This document shows positions 16,178-24,985 of a DNA stretch of 64,000 bases, in pieces (the first letter of the stretch is position 1; each line of letters begins with the position of its first letter). The notes beneath the pieces are model-generated. The model worked only from the letters and a program-made list of their open reading frames with translations, was not told the DNA's origin and searched no databases. A program made the translations under genes and the position numbers. This DNA is from Bacteroidales bacterium (GTDB lineage Bacteria; Bacteroidota; Bacteroidia; Bacteroidales; UBA932), in assembly GCA_017438975.1 (NCBI GenBank), contig JAFRUH010000009.1, positions 1 through 64,000 of the forward strand, given 5' to 3'.

Positions 16178-18313
16178 CTATTCTGACTTGATCCTTGCGA
16201 CGGTTTTATTAAGTTCGGCCTTCAGGGGCCCGGATGTCACCGTTCCAGAGAGAGCGGTGCAGCGCTCCATCACTTCGTCGCGTTTGCATGAGAAATTGTA
16301 CCAGCCCAGCACCTCGGCGGCGGTAACCCGCAGGCCTTCGTCGGCGTTTTCGTCTTCCAGGAGAAGGAAGATGGCCGGAAGCGATTTGACCGAGCATCTG
16401 TTCCTTTCGGTCTTAATGAGGTTGCGGGCCTGCTTGACTGTCAGGACGCCTTTCCCCAGCGAGGCGTATTCTGCCCTGGAGACGCTATCCGCGCGCACAA
16501 GGGAACTGGCGAAGGTCCTGGCGGCCTCCTCTCCCCTCCAATAGGGGCGTTTGGCAAATTCGGCCAGCACATCTGAGGGCTCATATCCTTCCAGGGCGTC
16601 CTTGATGTGGAACACCTCACGGATGGTGCAGTTCGGATCCTTATACCTCTCTACGAGAATGGGCATCAGTTCAGGGGCAAGGTGCTTGGCGGCAATCTTG
16701 GCCCCGAGACGGCGCGTAAGTTCGTAACTGTCGACCAAGGCAGTCCGTATGGCTCCGGTCAGTGAGGCATCGCGTCTGAAGCACAGCAGGTTGAAGGCCT
16801 CGAGCCTTACGATGGCAGAAGCGTCCTCCCGCTGTATCTTGAGCAGGGCGTCGGAAGAAATCTTGCCGGCTTTGTACAGGTTTTTGAGAGAGAGGCACCG
16901 GAGTTCGGCGCTGTCGCTGTTCAGCAGTTTGCGCCATACCCTGGTATTACCGCCCTTCGTGCTGATCATATGGTCGATCATGCCGTTCCGACCGGATGAG
17001 GCAAATGCGAAGGTCGGATCGCCGAAGAGGTGATTCTCCAGTGTCATCTCACCTTTTGCCCAGTTGCCGGCGCAGACCCCGAGCGCCAGCAGACCGCATT
17101 GTTCGTCCGGCCAGATGTCCTGCAGTGTATTGACGCTGTTGGCCCTCACCGCCATCGTCCCTCCGCCGGGGTGGAAGATATAGTGTGCGGCCAGATAGTC
17201 CTTATGGATGAATGCACCGTTGAAACAGGCGTCCAGCATCACCACAGCAGCCTGCGGGCAGTGGGCATCGATGTCGGCAAGGTGGATATCCACCGATTCC
17301 GCATAGATGCTATCCTGTTCCACCATCGCCGGATCGTTGGCGTCGTCAAGCCATGCCGCCGGCACGCCGAAACGGCTCATGAAATACTGCCTGCTGGCCT
17401 TGGGGTCCTTTGCATCCCGGATTTTTCCGCGGAAATAGCGCCTCGCCTGCTCGATCCATCCGTCGGGAGAACTGACGTAGGGAGAGCCGTTCATATACTG
17501 TAGATCCGGATTCCCGTGATGATGCAGCAGGGCCAGGTCCAGATCCACGTCATCAAGGGCGGCGAGCAGCCTCGGGCCGATGAAACGTTCAAAGTCATGG
17601 TTGAGGTACTCGAGTTTGGCGGAAGGCTCCATAAGGAAAGGGAAGTGCTCCCGAAGGGCTTGCGCCTCGTCGATTCGAGCGTGCATGGAATTGGAATTGT
17701 AGCCATGTCCGGAGAAGTACAGCACCTTGTCCATGGCTTGGGCACCGTTGAGGTGCTTTTCTGCAGCACGGAGGAGGAAATCGGCAATGGCAGCATATTT
17801 ATCGGGGCCTTCCGGTGCCTTGATGCGGGCCGTATAGATATCACAGGATACTCTCTGGTCGCCGTTGCCGGTCAGCGAATAATAATACAACAGGCTGTCG
17901 CTCTCATCCCTTTTGATAAACTCGAAGTCAAGCCCGAAATCGTCGTAAAATCTGTCCGAAGGGACGCTCGAACGCTGCCAGGGCTGGCTCTGGTCCATCT
18001 TGAAAGCTGTGCAGAGGTGCTGAGCGTCACGAATCATGGGGATCGGGATGTCTCCGATGAGCACCGCTCCCTCCAGGCGTCCGTTCCTGTAAAGTCTCTG
18101 CAGTTCGGCACGGAGTGAGTCTGGCACGCCCCAGCGGTCGATCAGCAGCACTCCCTTCTTCCATTTACTGTCAATGGCTTTGACATAGCTGTCCACGGCA
18201 TCGGAAATGCGCTCATAACATACAGGATCGACGATAACCGCTACTTCGGAGCGGCGGGCACACGACGCCAAAAACAAAAGCCCGCTTAAAACAATCAGAA
18301 ACAGCCTTCTCAT
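16178..18313 (-). CDS. Caspase-fold (C25/gingipain-like) lipoprotein with HEAT-like repeats, paralogue 3
   Basis: The product is 711 residues from ATG 18313, chosen because it gives a clean lipoprotein signal (MRRLFLIVLSGLLFLAS followed by Cys18). Core motifs are VLIGDIPIPM, SDRFYDDF, YFSGHGYNS (His203), LALLHHHGN (His266), VVMLDACFNGAF (Cys363), SVNTLQD and GDPTFAF. The C-terminal third is HEAT-like helical repeats (TRRLGAKIAAKHLAPELMP). Unlike paralogues 1 and 2 it is lipidated, so the set would include one membrane-anchored and two soluble members. It is the first gene of the operon, behind a promoter at 18335-18365 and 29 bp before the receptor gene. Confidence 0.75.
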   Translation of the reverse strand: MRRLFLIVLSGLLFLASCARRSEVAVIVDPVCYERISDAVDSYVKAIDSKWKKGVLLIDRWGVPDSLRAELQRLYRNGRLEGAVLIGDIPIPMIRDAQHLCTAFKMDQSQPWQRSSVPSDRFYDDFGLDFEFIKRDESDSLLYYYSLTGNGDQRVSCDIYTARIKAPEGPDKYAAIADFLLRAAEKHLNGAQAMDKVLYFSGHGYNSNSMHARIDEAQALREHFPFLMEPSAKLEYLNHDFERFIGPRLLAALDDVDLDLALLHHHGNPDLQYMNGSPYVSSPDGWIEQARRYFRGKIRDAKDPKASRQYFMSRFGVPAAWLDDANDPAMVEQDSIYAESVDIHLADIDAHCPQAAVVMLDACFNGAFIHKDYLAAHYIFHPGGGTMAVRANSVNTLQDIWPDEQCGLLALGVCAGNWAKGEMTLENHLFGDPTFAFASSGRNGMIDHMISTKGGNTRVWRKLLNSDSAELRCLSLKNLYKAGKISSDALLKIQREDASAIVRLEAFNLLCFRRDASLTGAIRTALVDSYELTRRLGAKIAAKHLAPELMPILVERYKDPNCTIREVFHIKDALEGYEPSDVLAEFAKRPYWRGEEAARTFASSLVRADSVSRAEYASLGKGVLTVKQARNLIKTERNRCSVKSLPAIFLLLEDENADEGLRVTAAEVLGWYNFSCKRDEVMERCTALSGTVTSGPLKAELNKTVARIKSE

Positions 18314-18334
18314 GGTAAATTCAATACTCAAAAA

Positions 18335-18365
18335 TAAAGGTACGAATTTTTTTCAACTATGCAAA
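18335..18365 (-). promoter_or_regulatory. Promoter of the C25-like operon
   Basis: On the minus strand TTTG (18362-18365), 19 bases, then TACCTTTA (18335-18342), seven of eight positions of TAnnTTTG. Transcription would start near 18328, about 15 bases before ATG 18313, which supports that start. Confidence 0.65.
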
Positions 18366-18437
18366 TCTTTGTGTCCAAAAGAATATGTTCGGAAGACATC
18401 TGCGGCTTCTATCGGCACGGATTCGTAGACAACCTGA

Positions 18438-19312
18438 TTATTCTCCAAGCTTGCCAGACATCCATTCCAAGTCTTTACGCATCACATCGTAACTAAGGAT
18501 GAATTTGTCAGGATAATTTGCCAAGAGATAATCGTAGTCGAACTGAAGTTCTTCTGCCAGTTTTACCGCTGCCTGCCGGTCTTCTGAAACAAGAGCCGTA
18601 AACTTGTCACGGGCCGCATTGTACGATGTTTTGCCCTGCCCTGCAGCCATATTTGATGAGTATATATCTGCCAATGAAGCCAGGACCTTTCTGTCTTTTG
18701 CTTTAGGGCTGAAGCGCTTGATTGCCTTTGTCAGGGCCTTCTGCTCTTCATAAGAGGCCGGTGCATTCATATAGTCGGCAATCGTAGAAAGGGGCAGATG
18801 ATTCAACCTGTTGTCACGCATAGGATTTGACATCATTCCGTACAGCTCCCGGCAAAGGTCTGCATCCCTTCCCGTCAAAGGACCGAGGTACAATGTATTG
18901 TAAAAGTCGTTAACCGGGTAGTTGTCCCAAAGGATGATCCGATGCTTCACAACGGACTTGTACTTCCTTGCATCGGAAGCACTTATTGTCGTGCTCACCA
19001 CGCTCTCACCTGTCCAGAAAACGAAAACATCCGGGTCATTCTTCTTCAGATCATCGTATAAACGATTTACAAAGTGAAAATGGCCTGCCGCAATTTCCGC
19101 CTGCCCTTCCAGTTCCAGATCATCCAAGGCCAGATAGAACCATTTCACGCCCAGGCTTTGGAACCATCTGTACTTTTCAAAAAGAACGGAATAATCTTCT
19201 TCGTTTTTGACGGACAGGGGGTGCCCCGGATTTCGAAGCCTTGTTCCTTTGGCGAACAGGCATAGGAACAAAGTACCGCACAAAGCCACAAAGCAATTGC
19301 ACATTTCTTCAT
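18438..19312 (-). pseudogene. Truncated, frameshifted GH84-like beta-N-acetylglucosaminidase
   Basis: Reading leftward, ATG 19312 opens a good lipoprotein signal (MKKCAIALWLCAVLCSYACS) that runs out of frame after ~30 codons. A second frame, open from about 19304 to the stop at 18438, continues as a GH84 catalytic segment: PGHPLSVKNEEDY, LGVKWFYLALDDLE (the DD pair is the catalytic Asp-Asp of GH84) and LWDNYPVNDFYNTLYLGPLT. The N-terminal GH20b-like domain and the first part of the barrel, some 200 residues in known GH84 enzymes, are missing, and the signal and catalytic parts lie in different frames. A deletion plus frameshift near the C-run at 19221-19225 explains this. It is probably inactive. 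Confidence 0.7.
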
Positions 19313-19427
19313 AAAAACAAAATCCCTATAGTCAAAGTAAGAAAAATCAATCGAGAGAACTTGAATTATTCAATGAAGTCACTTGTTCTTGTTTTTCCGC
19401 TTTCCGCTGTCGAAAAGGAATTATTCG

Positions 19428-19435
19428 TATATTTG
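19428..19435 (+). promoter_or_regulatory. -7 element of the phosphatase-peptidase gene
   Basis: TATATTTG matches TAnnTTTG 12 bases before ATG 19448. It rules out the longer upstream frame (from 19241) as the real start. No clear -33 TTTG. Confidence 0.55.
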
Positions 19436-19447
19436 AAAAGAAATTCC

Positions 19448-21679
19448 ATGAGTATGAAAAGAGTATACGCCCTGTTGCTGCTTGCGGTACTGACGGCTCC
19501 GATGGCTGCCCAGACCCGGATCAAGCCTTACCTGGAGGCCAAGGACCTTCCGGATGCCACTTTTTTCCTGCCGCCCCCGCCGGCGGAGGATTCGCCCCTT
19601 TTCGAGGCGGACAAGGCCATCCATGCACACGCACGGGACTATATGCGGACGGGGCCGAGGGCTCTTCGCGCCAGGAGGGAGGGAACCATCGACATTGACA
19701 CCATGGCTGCTCTTTTCAGCGGCGCCTTCGGGAGGGAACTCTCCGGGGAAGCCACTCCGAAGACGCTCAACCTGCTCCGTCGGAGCGTCGTGACCATCCG
19801 CCTGGCGGCCACGGCCCCCAAGAAGGCCTATATGCGGAAGCGTCCCTATGTCCTGTATCATGAAAAGACGCTCATCCCGGAGGATGAGGAGGTGGAGCGC
19901 AATACGGGGTCCTATCCCTCCGGCCACTCAATCCGGGGGTGGGGGATGGCCCTTGTCCTTGCAGCGCTTAATCCGGAGCGCCAGGATACCCTGCTCCGTG
20001 CCGGTTATGAATGGGGGCAGAGCCGTGTCATCGCGGGTTATCACTGGCAGAGCGATGTCGAGGCCTCGCGCCTTCTCGCCGCAGCGGCTTTCTGCCGTCT
20101 GCAGGAAAGTGAGGAGTTCCGGAGGGACTTCGCCGCCGCAAAAGATGAACTTTCGGCACCGAGGGTGTCCATATCCGATGACGATATCCTGCTCCGGAAC
20201 TGGATCCGCACCCTGTCTTCGGACGATTTCGGAGGCCGCAAGCCCATGACTGCATACGAGGACAAGACGGTCTCCTACCTGGCCGGAGAACTGGAAGCGC
20301 TCGGCCTTGAACCCGCTTTCGACGGCAGCTGGTATCAACCCTTCGAGATGATTGCCGTCACGGCGAAGCCGGAAGGCGGAAGGTTCATCGTCAAGGGAAA
20401 GAAGAAGACCCAACTGGACTATCCGGACGACATGGTGGTCTGGACCGCCCGCGCTGTGGACAGGGTAAGCATCCCCAAAGCGGAATTTGTTTTCTGCGGT
20501 TTCGGCATCCATGCCCCTGAGTTCGGATGGGACGATTACGCGGGGGTCGATGTAAAGGGAAAGATCGTCATTGCGATGGTCAATGACCCCGGCTATTACG
20601 ACGCCTCGCTTTTCCGGGGCAGGAACATGACCTACTACGGACGGTGGATCTATAAGTTCGAGGAGGCCCGCCGCCAGGGAGCCGCCGGCTGTCTCGTACT
20701 GCACAACACGGAAGCGGCCAGCTATGGCTGGCACGTCTGCGTCAACGGCCACCTGGACGGCAACCTGGCCCTATACGACCCGGACACGCGCAACGCCGAC
20801 GAGCTCGCCGTCAAAGGATGGCTCCATGAAGATGGTGCCCGGAAACTCTTCAAGGCCGCCGGAATGGATATGGACACGGCCGTCTCGGCCGCCAAAAAGC
20901 CCGGATTCAGGAGTTTCCCCCTCAAGGTAAAGGGCGATGTGGACATGGCCGTTACCTATGACATCCGGAAGACGCGGAATGTCGTGGGCATCCTCCGGGG
21001 AACGGACATCGGGGACGAGGCTGTCGTGATGAACGCCCACTGGGACCATCTCGGCACGGGCGCTCCCGATGAAACCGGGGACGCGATCTATAACGGTGCG
21101 GCGGACAATGCGTCCGGGATGGCCGGGGCCCTGCTTGCCGCGAAGAAGTTCAAGCAGCTGCCCTCTGCGCCGCGCCGTTCGGTCCTTTTCCTCTTCCCTT
21201 CATCCGAGGAGAGCGGACTTTTCGGCTCCGAATATTACTGCGCCCACCCGGCGATTCCCATGGAAAAGACAGTGGCCTGCCTCAATTTCGAGAGCATCGG
21301 CCCTGCGGAACTGACCCATGACGTGGTCATCCTCGGGGGAGAGGGGAGCGGTCTTGAGACCTTCTATGAAGCGGCTGCTGCGGCGCAGGGAAGGTACATT
21401 TTCTATGACGACGACAATTCGGACGGCTGGTTCTACCGCTCTGACCATTTCAATTTCGTGAAGAAGGGCGTTCCCGCCGTGGTGATGGAGAACGGCCGCC
21501 ATCCGGTGGACCTGTCCCGTCCCAACCGCTATCCCATGCAGGAGTGGTACCACAAGCCGTCGGATGAGTACCGGGATGACTGGGACCTCAGCGGCACCGT
21601 CGCCAATGTAAACCTTGTCTTCAGCGTGGGAGTCTCCCTGTCCAATGCTAAAACTGGTTCAGGAAGTGCCGGAAAATAG
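19448..21679 (+). CDS. Fusion of class A acid phosphatase (PAP2) and M28 zinc peptidase
   Basis: The product is 743 residues with a signal peptide ending APMAAQT. Residues ~25-235 are a complete class A non-specific acid phosphatase: KKAYMRKRP, GSYPSGHS (154-161; His160) and SRVIAGYHWQSD. Residues ~240-743 are an M28 peptidase with an inserted PA domain: HWDH (His531), GAADNASG (Asp553, bridging zinc) and SSEESG (Glu587/588). All metal ligands and phosphatase residues seem intact, so both halves should work. The protein is exported, probably periplasmic. The phosphatase could release phosphate from nucleotides or phospho-substrates while the peptidase removes N-terminal residues. I do not know this fusion as a standard architecture. 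The 3' end overlaps the convergent rhomboid gene by 32 bp. Confidence 0.85.
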   Translation: MSMKRVYALLLLAVLTAPMAAQTRIKPYLEAKDLPDATFFLPPPPAEDSPLFEADKAIHAHARDYMRTGPRALRARREGTIDIDTMAALFSGAFGRELSGEATPKTLNLLRRSVVTIRLAATAPKKAYMRKRPYVLYHEKTLIPEDEEVERNTGSYPSGHSIRGWGMALVLAALNPERQDTLLRAGYEWGQSRVIAGYHWQSDVEASRLLAAAAFCRLQESEEFRRDFAAAKDELSAPRVSISDDDILLRNWIRTLSSDDFGGRKPMTAYEDKTVSYLAGELEALGLEPAFDGSWYQPFEMIAVTAKPEGGRFIVKGKKKTQLDYPDDMVVWTARAVDRVSIPKAEFVFCGFGIHAPEFGWDDYAGVDVKGKIVIAMVNDPGYYDASLFRGRNMTYYGRWIYKFEEARRQGAAGCLVLHNTEAASYGWHVCVNGHLDGNLALYDPDTRNADELAVKGWLHEDGARKLFKAAGMDMDTAVSAAKKPGFRSFPLKVKGDVDMAVTYDIRKTRNVVGILRGTDIGDEAVVMNAHWDHLGTGAPDETGDAIYNGAADNASGMAGALLAAKKFKQLPSAPRRSVLFLFPSSEESGLFGSEYYCAHPAIPMEKTVACLNFESIGPAELTHDVVILGGEGSGLETFYEAAAAAQGRYIFYDDDNSDGWFYRSDHFNFVKKGVPAVVMENGRHPVDLSRPNRYPMQEWYHKPSDEYRDDWDLSGTVANVNLVFSVGVSLSNAKTGSGSAGK

Positions 21680-22250
21680 TCGGGTCGCAGACGAGGGGGA
21701 AGAGGAATCCGTAAACGGCACCCCAGAAATGGGCGGAGTGGCCGATGTTGTCGGCGTTCCGCTTCGCCATGTACCAGCAATAGAAAAGGTATAACGGAGC
21801 GAAGATGAATCCCGGTACCGGTATGGGGATCAGATAGATGTAGATGCCCATCTTCGGCTCGAAGAGGATGGAGGCGAACAGAATGGCTGAAACCGCGCCG
21901 GATGCCCCTACCGCATTGTATTGGGGAACGTCCCGGTACCGGAGGAGGTCTCCGATGGTGGAAACGGCTATGGCGGAGACATACAGGACGATGTAGAGGA
22001 TCGTTCCGGCCGGATTTCCGAAAGCGGCTGAAAAATACTTCTCGACGACGTCGCCGAAGAAGAACAGCGTAAGCATGTTGAAGAACAGATGGCCCCATCC
22101 GCCGTGGACGAAAGCGTATGAAAACATCCGATACCACTGTTTCCGGTGCCAGACGGCGTACGCATTGAATTTCAGCGCATCAAAGCCGCTCCCGTAAAAA
22201 CAGTAGAGACTTGCCGCTACGGTAATGAGGATAAAAATAAGAGTGACCAT
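21648..22250 (-). CDS. Rhomboid family intramembrane serine protease
   Basis: The product is 200 residues, about six membrane segments and no extra domains. The rhomboid landmarks are present: HGGWGHLFFNM in the second segment, NAVGASGAVS with the catalytic Ser, and IGHSAHFWG with the catalytic His. It would cleave single-pass membrane proteins within the inner membrane; substrates are unknown. The gene is convergent with the phosphatase-peptidase gene (32-bp overlap) and divergent from ridA, with its own -7 element at 22276-22283. Confidence 0.9.
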   Translation of the reverse strand: MVTLIFILITVAASLYCFYGSGFDALKFNAYAVWHRKQWYRMFSYAFVHGGWGHLFFNMLTLFFFGDVVEKYFSAAFGNPAGTILYIVLYVSAIAVSTIGDLLRYRDVPQYNAVGASGAVSAILFASILFEPKMGIYIYLIPIPVPGFIFAPLYLFYCWYMAKRNADNIGHSAHFWGAVYGFLFPLVCDPTIFRHFLNQF

Positions 22251-22275
22251 TAGAAAAATCTACCCACAACAAGAA

Positions 22276-22283
22276 CAAATATA
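22276..22283 (-). promoter_or_regulatory. -7 element of the rhomboid gene
   Basis: TATATTTG on the minus strand, 26 bases before the start codon. Confidence 0.5.
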
Positions 22284-22362
22284 GGTTATTCCCGCTGAAA
22301 TGCAAAATTTCGCGTCAAACATACACATAATTGTCTTGTCGGAGATTTGAATCAGACAATGG

Positions 22363-22394
22363 TTTGACAGAAGAAGAATTATTATGTATATTTG
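22363..22394 (+). promoter_or_regulatory. Promoter of the ridA-glycosidase pair
   Basis: TTTG (22363-22366), 20 bases, then TATATTTG (22387-22394). The predicted transcript starts near 22401, so ATG 22411 is the start codon and the upstream in-frame ATG at 22384 is excluded. Confidence 0.75.
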
Positions 22395-22410
22395 GGAAAA
22401 ATACAGCAAT

Positions 22411-22788
22411 ATGAAAGCGATTCAATCAGAGAAGGCTCCGGCGGCGATCGGACCGTACAGCCAGGCCATAGACAGCGGAGCGGGCATCGTATTCGTTTCC
22501 GGGCAGCTGCCCATCGACCCGGCCACGGGAGCCTTTCCGGAAGGTGGTGTCAAAGAACAGACCTGCCAGAGTTTGACCAATGTCAAAGCCATTCTGGAAG
22601 CGGCGGGACTGGGCCTTGGAAATGTCGTCAAGACGACGGTTTTCCTCGCCGACATGGCGGATTTCTCCGCGATGAACGAAGTGTACGCCCGGTTCTTCTC
22701 GGCTCCTTTCCCCGCAAGAAGCGCCGTGGCCGTTAAGGCCCTTCCGAAAGGCGCCCTGGTCGAGATCGAATGTATAGCCGCAAGATAA
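22411..22788 (+). CDS. ridA: RidA family enamine/imine deaminase
   Basis: The product is 125 residues, full length for the YjgF/YER057c/UK114 family. Hallmarks: KAPAAIGPYSQAI, VFVSGQLPIDP, NVVKTTVFLADM and RSAVAVKALPKGALVEIECIA with the substrate-binding Arg. It hydrolyses reactive enamine intermediates made by PLP enzymes, in the cytoplasm, as a trimer. It precedes a secreted glycosidase gene by 10 bp; the pairing is probably only a shared transcript. Confidence 0.93.
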   Translation: MKAIQSEKAPAAIGPYSQAIDSGAGIVFVSGQLPIDPATGAFPEGGVKEQTCQSLTNVKAILEAAGLGLGNVVKTTVFLADMADFSAMNEVYARFFSAPFPARSAVAVKALPKGALVEIECIAAR

Positions 22789-22798
22789 GCCCGATCCC

Positions 22799-24244
22799 AT
22801 GAGAAGAATCACCCTCTTTGTCCTCGCCCTGATGCTGGGGGTGGGGACCCTCGGCGCCCAGGAACTCTGGGAGTCCGTTTCCTGGAAGAATCTGCGGGCC
22901 CATCCCGCCCCGATTCCCGTCATCGGCGAAGTCGCTCCCGTCCACTCTGACCTGAACACGCCGTCGCTGTGGAGTATCGGCGTGGAAACGCTGGACCGGA
23001 ATTTCGCCGAATTCTCGAAATTCAAGCAGTACATCGGCGAGACCGGAGTCGGCTATGGACGGCTCCAGAGCGGATGGGCCAGAACCGAAAAGAAAAAGGG
23101 GAAATATGACTTTTCATGGCTGGACGAACACGTGGACGGGCTCCTTGCGGAAGGGGTCCATCCCTGGATGTGCCTCTGTTATGGGAACCCGATCTATTCC
23201 GAACACGGGATTACCCTGAATTCCCAGATATTCCCCGAAGGACCCATCATGGACGCCTGGCTCCGGTATGTCCGCGCTATCGTCCAGCACTACAAGGGGA
23301 AGGTGACCATGTGGGAAGTCTGGAACGAACCGGACGGGAACAGGACTTCCTATGAACTCTACGCCCATCTTTTCGCCCGGACCGCCAAAGTTATCCGGGA
23401 AGTCGATCCGGAGGCGAAGATCGCAGCCTTCGCCTGTGTCTTCCCTAATCTGGCATATATCGGTAAAGCTCTGAAAATCATTGAGGAGGAAGATGCCATC
23501 CAGTATATCGACTATCTCACGTCCCACGCCTATTACCAGATTCCCGAGACCGTCGTTCCTTCCTTGAAGCAATTGCGGAAGCTCGTCGACAAGTATAATC
23601 CCGGGATCAAGCTGCTACAGGGCGAAGCCGGCTGTCCTTCCCGCCTGGAATACGGCCATTCCGCCCTCAAGGACGTGGACTGGACGGAAACCAGCCAGGC
23701 CAAGTGGGACCTGAGGCAGATGCTGAACTACTACAGTCTCGGAATCCCGTATTCGGTCTTCACCATGGTCGACCTGCAGTATGAGTGGAAACTCCAGACC
23801 TTCGGGCTCCTCAGGATGGATCTCCAGAAGAATCCCGCTTACAAGCGGCCCAAGTTCTATGCCGTCCAGCATGTTACCAGCCTGATTACCCCGGATATCG
23901 TTCCGCTCGAAACCGTTTCGGCAATCGGTACCCAGGCGCAGGACCTGCGGTGTGTCGGACTCGGGAAGGAGGGGAAGCCTGTCGGCTGCATCCTCTGGTT
24001 TTCCGGGCTGACGCCCACCTCGTCCCTGGACCGGACCCTTGTGGAAAACCTCGTCCTCAAGGGCCTCATCCTCAAGGACCCCGTCTATGTCGATCTGGTA
24101 ACCGGTTATGTCCATGACCTCAAGGATATCGTTGTTCCCAAAGGCGCGGGAGATCCCGTGGGCATCACCTTCAGCGGCCTGCCTCTCTGGGATGCACCGG
24201 TCTTGATCATCGAGCGCGGCGAAGTCCCGATGAAACAGGACTGA
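22799..24244 (+). CDS. Secreted clan GH-A glycoside hydrolase (GH39/GH5-like)
   Basis: The product is 481 residues with a signal peptide (LALMLGVGTLGAQ). A TIM-barrel of clan GH-A is indicated by TMWEVWNEPDG (acid/base Glu) and KLLQGEAGCP (nucleophile Glu) with beta strands between (YIDYLTSHAYYQ). The C-terminal ~80 residues form a small beta domain (GITFSGLPLWDAPVLIIE). The exact family is not clear; GH39-like or an unclassified GH-A member fits best. Exported, substrate unknown. Second gene of the ridA transcript. Confidence 0.7.
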   Translation: MRRITLFVLALMLGVGTLGAQELWESVSWKNLRAHPAPIPVIGEVAPVHSDLNTPSLWSIGVETLDRNFAEFSKFKQYIGETGVGYGRLQSGWARTEKKKGKYDFSWLDEHVDGLLAEGVHPWMCLCYGNPIYSEHGITLNSQIFPEGPIMDAWLRYVRAIVQHYKGKVTMWEVWNEPDGNRTSYELYAHLFARTAKVIREVDPEAKIAAFACVFPNLAYIGKALKIIEEEDAIQYIDYLTSHAYYQIPETVVPSLKQLRKLVDKYNPGIKLLQGEAGCPSRLEYGHSALKDVDWTETSQAKWDLRQMLNYYSLGIPYSVFTMVDLQYEWKLQTFGLLRMDLQKNPAYKRPKFYAVQHVTSLITPDIVPLETVSAIGTQAQDLRCVGLGKEGKPVGCILWFSGLTPTSSLDRTLVENLVLKGLILKDPVYVDLVTGYVHDLKDIVVPKGAGDPVGITFSGLPLWDAPVLIIERGEVPMKQD

Positions 24245-24257
24245 GTGGGTCCCGTTG

Positions 24258-24983
24258 TCAGAATTCCAGCTGGAACCCCTTGGCTTTCAGCCTGTCGTAG
24301 TTTTCTTTGTCGAAACGGTATTTGATGGGGGTACGGGTCCCGTGACGCGGCGTCCCGTCTTCCACCACCGTGAGCATTCCGAAATGCTTCATCTTGTTGG
24401 CGAAGTTGCGGCGGTCGAACTTGACTTCGAGGATGGACTCGTACAGGTTCTGCAGCTGCGGCAGGGTGAAGATTTCCGGCATCAGGTCGAAGCCGACCGG
24501 TTCGAAATGGATGTCCTGGCGCAGCCTGGAACAGGCTACCCGGAGTATCTGGTCATGGTCGAAAGCCAGTGAAGGGACATCCTTCATGCTGAACCATTCC
24601 GCCTTTTCGGCGTCCGTGGAGGCCTCGACGGCTGCGAGTTTGACCAGGGCGTAGTGGGCGATGGTGATGACACGCTCGCGCGGATCCCGGTCCCGGTCGC
24701 TGAACGCGGCGACTTCCCGGAAGTCTTTGATTCCCAGTTTCAGACCGGTTTCCTCTTTCAATTCCCGCTGGGCGGTATGGGCGATGGTCTGATCTTTATC
24801 TACATCCATGAATCCGCCGGGCAGCGCCCAGGATCCGGTGAATGCCGTGGAACTGGCTTCTTTTTCGGGACCACGCTTGATCAGAAGGATCTTCAGCTCT
24901 TTCCCGTCGTAGCCGAAGACGACGCAGTCGGCCGTTACCGCCGGATGCTTATATTCATAGATATACTGTCCTTTTTTTTTCAT
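24258..24983 (-). CDS. Nudix-winged helix transcriptional regulator (NrtR/AraR-like)
   Basis: The product is 241 residues. Residues ~10-150 form a Nudix fold with RELKEETGL, but the first Glu of the Nudix box is not in its usual place (the glycine-rich part is lengthened: GGFMDVDKDQTIAHTAQ), so hydrolysis may be weak or lost. Residues ~165-241 are the winged helix of the NrtR family (VKFDRRNFANKMKHFGML). Such proteins sense ADP-ribose-type ligands or, in Bacteroides, arabinose (AraR). A perfect palindrome overlaps its own -7 element at 24986-25011, so it probably represses itself. No NAD or arabinose gene lies beside it. Confidence 0.85.
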   Translation of the reverse strand: MKKKGQYIYEYKHPAVTADCVVFGYDGKELKILLIKRGPEKEASSTAFTGSWALPGGFMDVDKDQTIAHTAQRELKEETGLKLGIKDFREVAAFSDRDRDPRERVITIAHYALVKLAAVEASTDAEKAEWFSMKDVPSLAFDHDQILRVACSRLRQDIHFEPVGFDLMPEIFTLPQLQNLYESILEVKFDRRNFANKMKHFGMLTVVEDGTPRHGTRTPIKYRFDKENYDRLKAKGFQLEF

Positions 24984-24985
24984 TT

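Noticed and set aside
18366-18374. CTTTGTGT half-site near the C25-like operon promoter, similar to the Nudix operator arm
   Set aside because: Only one 8-bp arm without its inverted partner; easily due to chance.
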